Source: Myotis daubentonii (Eukaryota; Chordata; Mammalia; Chiroptera; Vespertilionidae). From it: 64,000 nt of DNA. The translations under genes were made by a program, and so were the position numbers. Numbering within the stretch: position 1 is the first letter of the stretch; every line of letters starts with the position of its first letter. Where the stretch lies: positions 11,320,145-11,384,144 of the forward strand of contig NC_081851.1 in the NCBI RefSeq assembly GCF_963259705.1, written 5' to 3'. This document shows positions 58,632-64,000 of the stretch, piece after piece. The notes below the pieces were generated by a model that saw only the letters and a program-made list of their open reading frames with translations, did not search any database and was not told where the DNA came from.

Positions 58632-61600
58632 TTATTTAAGATAATCGCCTAGAACTCTTCTGACAGCACGAGAGAAGGCTTCCAGCACAGCCAGTAGCTG
58701 GCTCCATAATGGCTTCAGGTACTGCCTCGGGCCAGGCCTGGCCAGGGCAGGGCCTCTCGTTGGACCAGGCTCTGGCCCCTGAGCAGACCCTCCCTCTGCC
58801 TCCGGAGAACTCTGGAGCTCTGGGCGTGGACCTGGAGCAGGAGAAAGAGACAGATTGACTCACACTCCTGGCTTTCCTGTGACTTAGTGCAGACAGGAAA
58901 GATGCCACCGCCTTTAAGGGAACTCCAGCCCATGAGCCTGCCCTCCCCCGATGATCTGCCCAGATGATCATTCCGCCTCACCTTGTTGAGTTGCCTCGGT
59001 GGGCTCAAGGTGCTGCAGCGCCAACCATAGATTTTGGGCGTGGCCCACCAGGTGTGAGGCGGGGGAGTTGACGGGCACCAAGGCCTGCTCTACCTCGAAG
59101 CAGGCGAAAGGAAGGGGCTGCCCCAAACCCTGGACGTGGTCCAGCCAGGTCCCCACCATCGCAGCAAAGGCCCTGGGGAGAGGCAGGTGGGCAGCAGAGT
59201 CTGAGTCCTGGCCTTTCCTTCCACTCTGCCCTCCCATGGCACACTTGTTTAGATCTGAGCCTCTGTGCAGGCCCCCTTTGCCCACCCTGGGGACAGCCCC
59301 ATGCCACCCCCGGCCCCTGTGTGGCTGTCCTGGTTGTAGCAGTTGTGGGATCCAGCAGGTTCAACACGGAGTCTGTGTCAGACTCTTCTTCCGACTGGCA
59401 GCTCTCCTGAAGGTCCAGTGCACTGCCCACCCCCACCCTCCAGGCCCTGGGCATCTGGGCTGAGGACTGAGACAGACTTGTGAGCAGCCTGCTCACCACA
59501 GTCCTGTTCTGAGCCTGGCCACCGTGGTCAGGGGAGATGGATATGGAGGGGGCAGGCAGAGCGGGGTGGGTCTGTGGGGGGTGGGAGGGGACTGTGAGGG
59601 ACAACTCAGCACAGCGTCCCCTCTGGGTCTACCAGGCCCGGGACCCCACCCACTGTCATCTTTGACTCCTATCCTCCTGGAATAGAAGACTCCAGAGCCC
59701 AGGCCTTTCTTGGGAATCAGATGATGTATAAGATTAGGGTTCTGCCAGGCACTCTCCACCCTCCACCCACCACAGTCCCCACAATGCTGACTCTGGGGGC
59801 CCTCCCTCTGGACCCGGAGACCACTCACTTTATGACTTGGTCCTGCGGTGTGTCAGCCCGGGCATTGTAAGCAGGTGTGCCTCCAGATGGAAAAATCACT
59901 CTGATCGCATCAGCCCTGATGGATGGTGGACACGACCTGCGAATGATGGACAGCGTGACTGCTGGACCCATTGCCCAGAACTGAGGCCCAGGGATTGTGT
60001 CTGCTTCATTCCTGGAGTCAGGCTAAGTGTCTCCAAAAGTGCGTGCACATTTTCGAGTAAAGAAACTCCCACCAGAAGCATGCCATACATCTGAGTGGGC
60101 CTGGGCCCCTGCGCTCCCCAGAAATCCCCAGTGTGGCCACAGGCCGCTGATGGGTGTGTCAGAGTTCTTTCCATGGGACAGAGTGAAAGAATTGCCACCA
60201 ACAACCGTCGCACATCCAGCTACCCTGTCTGCAGAGCCAGGGAGCAGGTGAGACCTGCCATGGCTTGTCCCCACAGCAGTGCTATGAGGTTTCCCACCCA
60301 GCAGCCCACTTTTCAGAGGAGCATCGTGAGACTCGGGAAGATGTGGTGACGTTTTCATGCCTCACAGCTAGCAGTGGGCAGAGTCACGAGTGTGTGCTCA
60401 CCTAGTTAGAAGCTCGTCCAGGAACCGTTGGGCTCTGGAGCAGGCCAGCGTGGAGACGTGGGGGACGATCCCCCCCGGGATAGCTGGTACCATGGCCATG
60501 GCCACCTTCTCCGAGGTGCCTTCCTGGAGGGCCTGCATCCTGCAGGACTCATGCAGGCTACCAGTTCGCTCAGCTGCACACTGGGTGGGAGAAGGAAGGA
60601 TATCCATGTCAGCGGCATGACCGTGAATCCCACAAGGATGGAGGTTTGGAGCTCAGTCGGGAGGTCCCAGCCCCACTGGGACGTGTGCAAGAGGAGGGAC
60701 AGGAGTGCCCCGGCAGGACGAGGTTCTAGGTCTTCAAAGTGCCACTGAAGTCCCGTACATGTTCATACAATTGCCACCTTCTCGGCATCTGTCCCCCCAT
60801 CTCCCCCCCCCCGCCCCCGCCGCCTTCCCTTTAGCTGAGGATCAACCAACCTCCTTTTAGTAATAGTGTATATGAAGAGCCCGGGCCCTGTGAGTCCCAA
60901 AGAAAGGTCCTTGTTATAGAGATGAGAACACAGAGGCTTAGGAAATATCAGATGCCTGCTCAAGGGCATGCAGGTCAGAACTGGGTACTGTCCTGCATGA
61001 CATTCCCTTTCAGGTACCGGGGACTTTCCTGCTACTGATATGGGTGGAAAGGGTGTGGGAACCTTGTCCCTCCCCAGCGTGGGAACAGTGTACACGGTAG
61101 ATATGGCCTGTGAAAGCCTTTGACTTCAAAAGAGAAAGTTATGTTTTATCCTTTTACATTAAAGGGCGTTTTAAGACCCTCATTATGGAGATGGCAGATT
61201 CCGCAAGGTGGCAAGTGCCTGGAGACTGCAGATGGGAGAAAGGCGATCACGGGGCAGGAATCTGTCCCGAGGACTCGGGGAGGAGCTGATCCATGTGGTG
61301 GGTGTAAAGTGACAGGTGCCTCAGTGTCCCCATGAGGCAATTGCCAGGGACGGAACACTGTGTTTGAGTTGGACACCTTGACGCCGGCCAGGTGAAAATT
61401 TCAGTGAGTGAGATTTCCCGGGCCAGGCTGGGAGCAAGGCAGCAGCCATCATCAGAAACTGCTGTTGGCAACGTCCCTGCCACAGCCCTTTGGGTTTGGA
61501 ATCTGCCTGCAGCCGTTCAAATTTTACACGTGCTCGTCCTTCCCCCAGCAGTGGGCGTCCATCTCCAGCTGGGGACATTACATGTCCTGTGGTCTGAATT

Positions 61601-63710
61601 GTGTACCCCTAATCCCATGACTTTGCAACCCCTCGAACTTGATTATGTGTCTGCATTTGAGTTTTAGTCTTCAAGCAAGTCATTCAGGTGACGTGAATTC
61701 AGTGGTGTGGGTCTTCATCGAATCTGACCAGTGTCCTTAGAAGAGGAGGGGAGGACACGTGGCAGTGCAGAGGGGAGTCCATGTGACACACAGAGAGAAG
61801 ACAGCCATCTACAAGCTGAGGAGCGACCCCCTCAGGAGATACCAGCCCCGCTGACAGCACCATCTCTCACTTCTAGCCTCCGGAATTGTGAGGAAATGAA
61901 TGTCTGCTGTTAACACCACCCAGTGTGGCCCTATGTTATGGCAGCACAAGCAAGCAACCTAACACAGTCCGTTCCGACACACATCAGTGTTCCGGGCAGC
62001 ACTGCTGACATGGCAGCTGAACTGCATTAGGCCCATGTCCATCAGCACTGAAAGGCTGCATCGCTGGGCAAACGACCTCCCCGACTGGACCAGGTCTGCA
62101 AGGACAGTGGAGCTGAGTGCTCCAGAGGATACGTGGCAAGTGTAGTTTAAGCAACACAAACAGCGAAATGCCCAAGTGCTCATGGTCCACTGTGAAGTCA
62201 CAGGACATTTCTCTCTCTGATATTGCTACAAATATGTGAGGAGCGTCTCTCTACCGTCCCATGTAGCTGGAGGGGGGCATGGGGGTCCGCATTTCTTTGT
62301 CTTGGGGCTGTGGGACACTAGGGAGAGTCCTGGGAGGGTGCCCGGGGAGTCCCCAGATTTGAGTGTGGGTTCTGGGCACTGCCAGGTTGTGTTGAGGTTG
62401 TGGGTGTAGAAGACCCTCGAGGCTAGCTCTCACCTCAGACAGGCACTGGTCTGTGTCGTCAGCCTGGTGCACCTGCACCCTGACCCCGTAGGTGGTGTAG
62501 TCGGGTCCATGGGCCAGCACCTCAATGATGTCCTCCTTGGAGCTCTGCAAAGACAGAGTGGGTACTGAGCCAGGAGGCATCAGGAACCTTCCACGCAATC
62601 TGTGCTCCTGTGTCATGGCAGACCTAGTCTGTGAGGAAACAGTGAGGATGTTCCTGGCAGCCCTGCTGAGCTAGCAACAATTGATTTGTGTCAAGGTGGA
62701 GCCACAGTGAAAGCCTGAATCACTGAGGAAAACTCTGTCCTTGTTGGGATGATATGGAGTTGGGTCAGGCCACAGCTCCTGAGCTGGCCGTGCTGCAATG
62801 GTTTGTCGTCCTCTGTGAGGTGATAGGTTGCAGAGAAAAGTTTTCAAGACCTTAATCCCTTCCTATGCCCCTAACCCCCCTACGCCCGCTTCCCCCCTCT
62901 TTTTTTTTCTTTTTTAAATACACAGCACTATCAAGTGGGATGATGTGTAAGGCTTGGAGAAGGCCTACAGGGACAGTCGGGCTGGGGCTGGTCCACAGGA
63001 TACTTGGGGCAGGGAGTTCATCATTTGAAAGGAGCATGAGGCAAAGAGAGCCACAGATGCTTTCTCTCTGATCCCAAGAAGCACAGGAAGAAAGACGGCT
63101 TTCCTCCCCTACCAGGGCGCTGGTCGGGAGGATTGAAGGTACAGATCAGTTTGGGAGTGGGCTTGTGAGAACTTTGAGGCCCCAGATTTGAGTTCGACTT
63201 CTGGTCCCACCCCAGTCACCTCAGGGTCCTGGGTGTGGGCCAGCTCTCACCTCAGTTTGGCACTGGACGGTTCTCCTGTCCTGACGCACTTGTCCTTTGT
63301 ACCCGTTGAGGGCATACGTGAACCTGTCAGCCAGCTCCTCGACGCTGCCCTTGTTGGAGCTCTGCAAAGACAGAGCCCGCTACCGTGCCAGGAGGCATCA
63401 GGGGCCCCGGGCATTACCAGTGGGGAAGATGCCCACCACCCATTCTGCTCCCCAGATCAGGCAGAGAGGGGCATCTGCAAAGACCTCCAGGCAAGGCGTG
63501 AAGTTGATGACCCCTTGAGCACCCCTGCGATTTAACAAGTGGGTAGCAGAGCTCCGACCCCAGCACTCAGCTTCCCTTCCTGTGAGCCATGACCTGGGCA
63601 GTGAACGTGACACACCCTCCAACACCCTCCAGACTTCTGACACTTACCAACCTGCTCCTGAGCCCAGGATGAGCATCCCTCATTCCCCGCTTCCTTCCCC
63701 TCACCATCCC

Positions 63711-63754
<44 letters not shown>

Positions 63755-63980
63755 GGGATGAGGGGTAAGAGGTGTGGGGCTCCCCAGGTGTGACCCCTAA
63801 TTGACGCCCAAGTGTGAGCTGAAAGGGCCTGCCCTCGGTTACCTGTGTGTGCCTCGTGCCAGAGGGCAAGGGGTATCGGTGGCGGCGCTTGCGCCTGTTT
63901 CCCCAGCAACAGAAACATCTCTTGCCCTGGGCTTTCTTGTGCCCAGAGCATCGGAAGAACAGGAAGCAACAGAGAGACAT
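58632..63980 (-). CDS. RalGDS-like RasGEF_N-only gene, copy 3 (7 exons, 338 aa)
   Basis: Exons: 63843-63980, 63251-63361, 62434-62544, 60402-60580, 59829-59915, 58982-59172, 58632-58831. The coding region is complete, with the ATG only 20 bp from the window's end, so its promoter is outside. Splice sites and phases are conserved. The protein has Leu at residue 7 where copies 1 and 2 have Pro, and shares Arg32 with copy 2. All other exons encode the same sequence as far as I can read. The substitutions outside exon 1 fall in introns or intergenic DNA. Confidence 0.78.
61586..61972 (+). mobile_element. MaLR LTR remnant, unit 3
   Basis: Third copy of the intronic LTR relic. Confidence 0.8.
63713..63752. 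repeat. (AC)n microsatellite, unit 3: 40 bp
   Basis: CA run between exons 2 and 1, four bp shorter than in unit 2 and two longer than in unit 1. Confidence 0.97.
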
Positions 63981-64000
63981 CCTGGTCTCCTGACCTTCTC

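Larger units (their letters stand above)
55278..64000. repeat. tandem unit 3, cut by window end (8.72 kb)
   Basis: A third copy, with the same left edge as unit 2. Private differences seen include A at about 58097 (G in units 1-2), C at about 61276 (T), A at 62279 (G), T at 63194 (C), A at 63494 (G) and A at 63961 (G). The array continues beyond the window. The total copy number is unknown. Confidence 0.96.

Noticed and set aside
36261..64000. Assembly artefact (same sequence collapsed or duplicated by the assembler)
   Set aside because: The copies carry private substitutions and different CA lengths (38, 44, 40 bp), and the left edge is diverged, which favours real copies. It is kept as something to verify with long reads.

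Overview
The window is mammalian, almost certainly from a vesper bat (Vespertilionidae). The evidence is the repeat content: many copies of the tRNA-derived VES SINE on both strands, three non-autonomous HeliBat-type Helitrons (A|TC start, GTGCACGAA/TTCGTGCAC hairpin, CTAG|T end), a SPIN-like hAT element with a perfect 8-bp target duplication, and bat L1/HAL1 LINEs. There is no prokaryotic gene organisation, and most long ORFs are chance ORFs in repeats or introns.

Layout. 1-12.1 kb: non-coding sequence with SINEs, a 29-31-bp minisatellite (3.4-3.8 kb), an old L1 3' end, one HeliBat and a reversed MaLR LTR relic. 12.1-13.0 kb: a CpG island. 15.1-36.2 kb: a broken, internally deleted copy of ANAPC1 (APC/C scaffold subunit). 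Four exon remnants are recognisable, on the + strand. The first coding exon has an in-frame stop and the third has a stop, a lost acceptor and frameshifts. Between them lie two related Helitrons (one with an expanded array of palindromes), a HAL1-like ORF1-only LINE, several SINEs and a 7.3-kb full-length but dead L1. That L1 has a 14-bp target duplication and an apparent 3' transduction.

36.26-64 kb: a head-to-tail tandem array of a 9.5-kb unit. There are two complete units and most of a third, which runs off the right edge. The copies are almost identical: I noted about eight substitutions plus CA-length changes. Each unit carries, on the minus strand, a seven-exon gene that I assembled from splice sites and phase. 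All seven exons join in frame into a 338-residue protein with a start and a stop. Exons 4-6 encode a RasGEF_N (REM) domain of the RalGDS/RGL type. No catalytic RasGEF (CDC25) domain or Ras-association domain is present in the unit. Exons 2 and 3 are a tandem exon duplication (111 bp each). The array begins about 80 bp beyond the last ANAPC1 remnant, so this is a segmental-duplication mosaic.

How the parts fit: the ANAPC1 copy looks non-functional, and the CpG island upstream may be its duplicated promoter (inference). The RalGDS-like genes look potentially functional (open frame and intact splice sites in all three copies). A protein with only RasGEF_N should not be an exchange factor by itself. 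Whether the genes are expressed cannot be told from the sequence.
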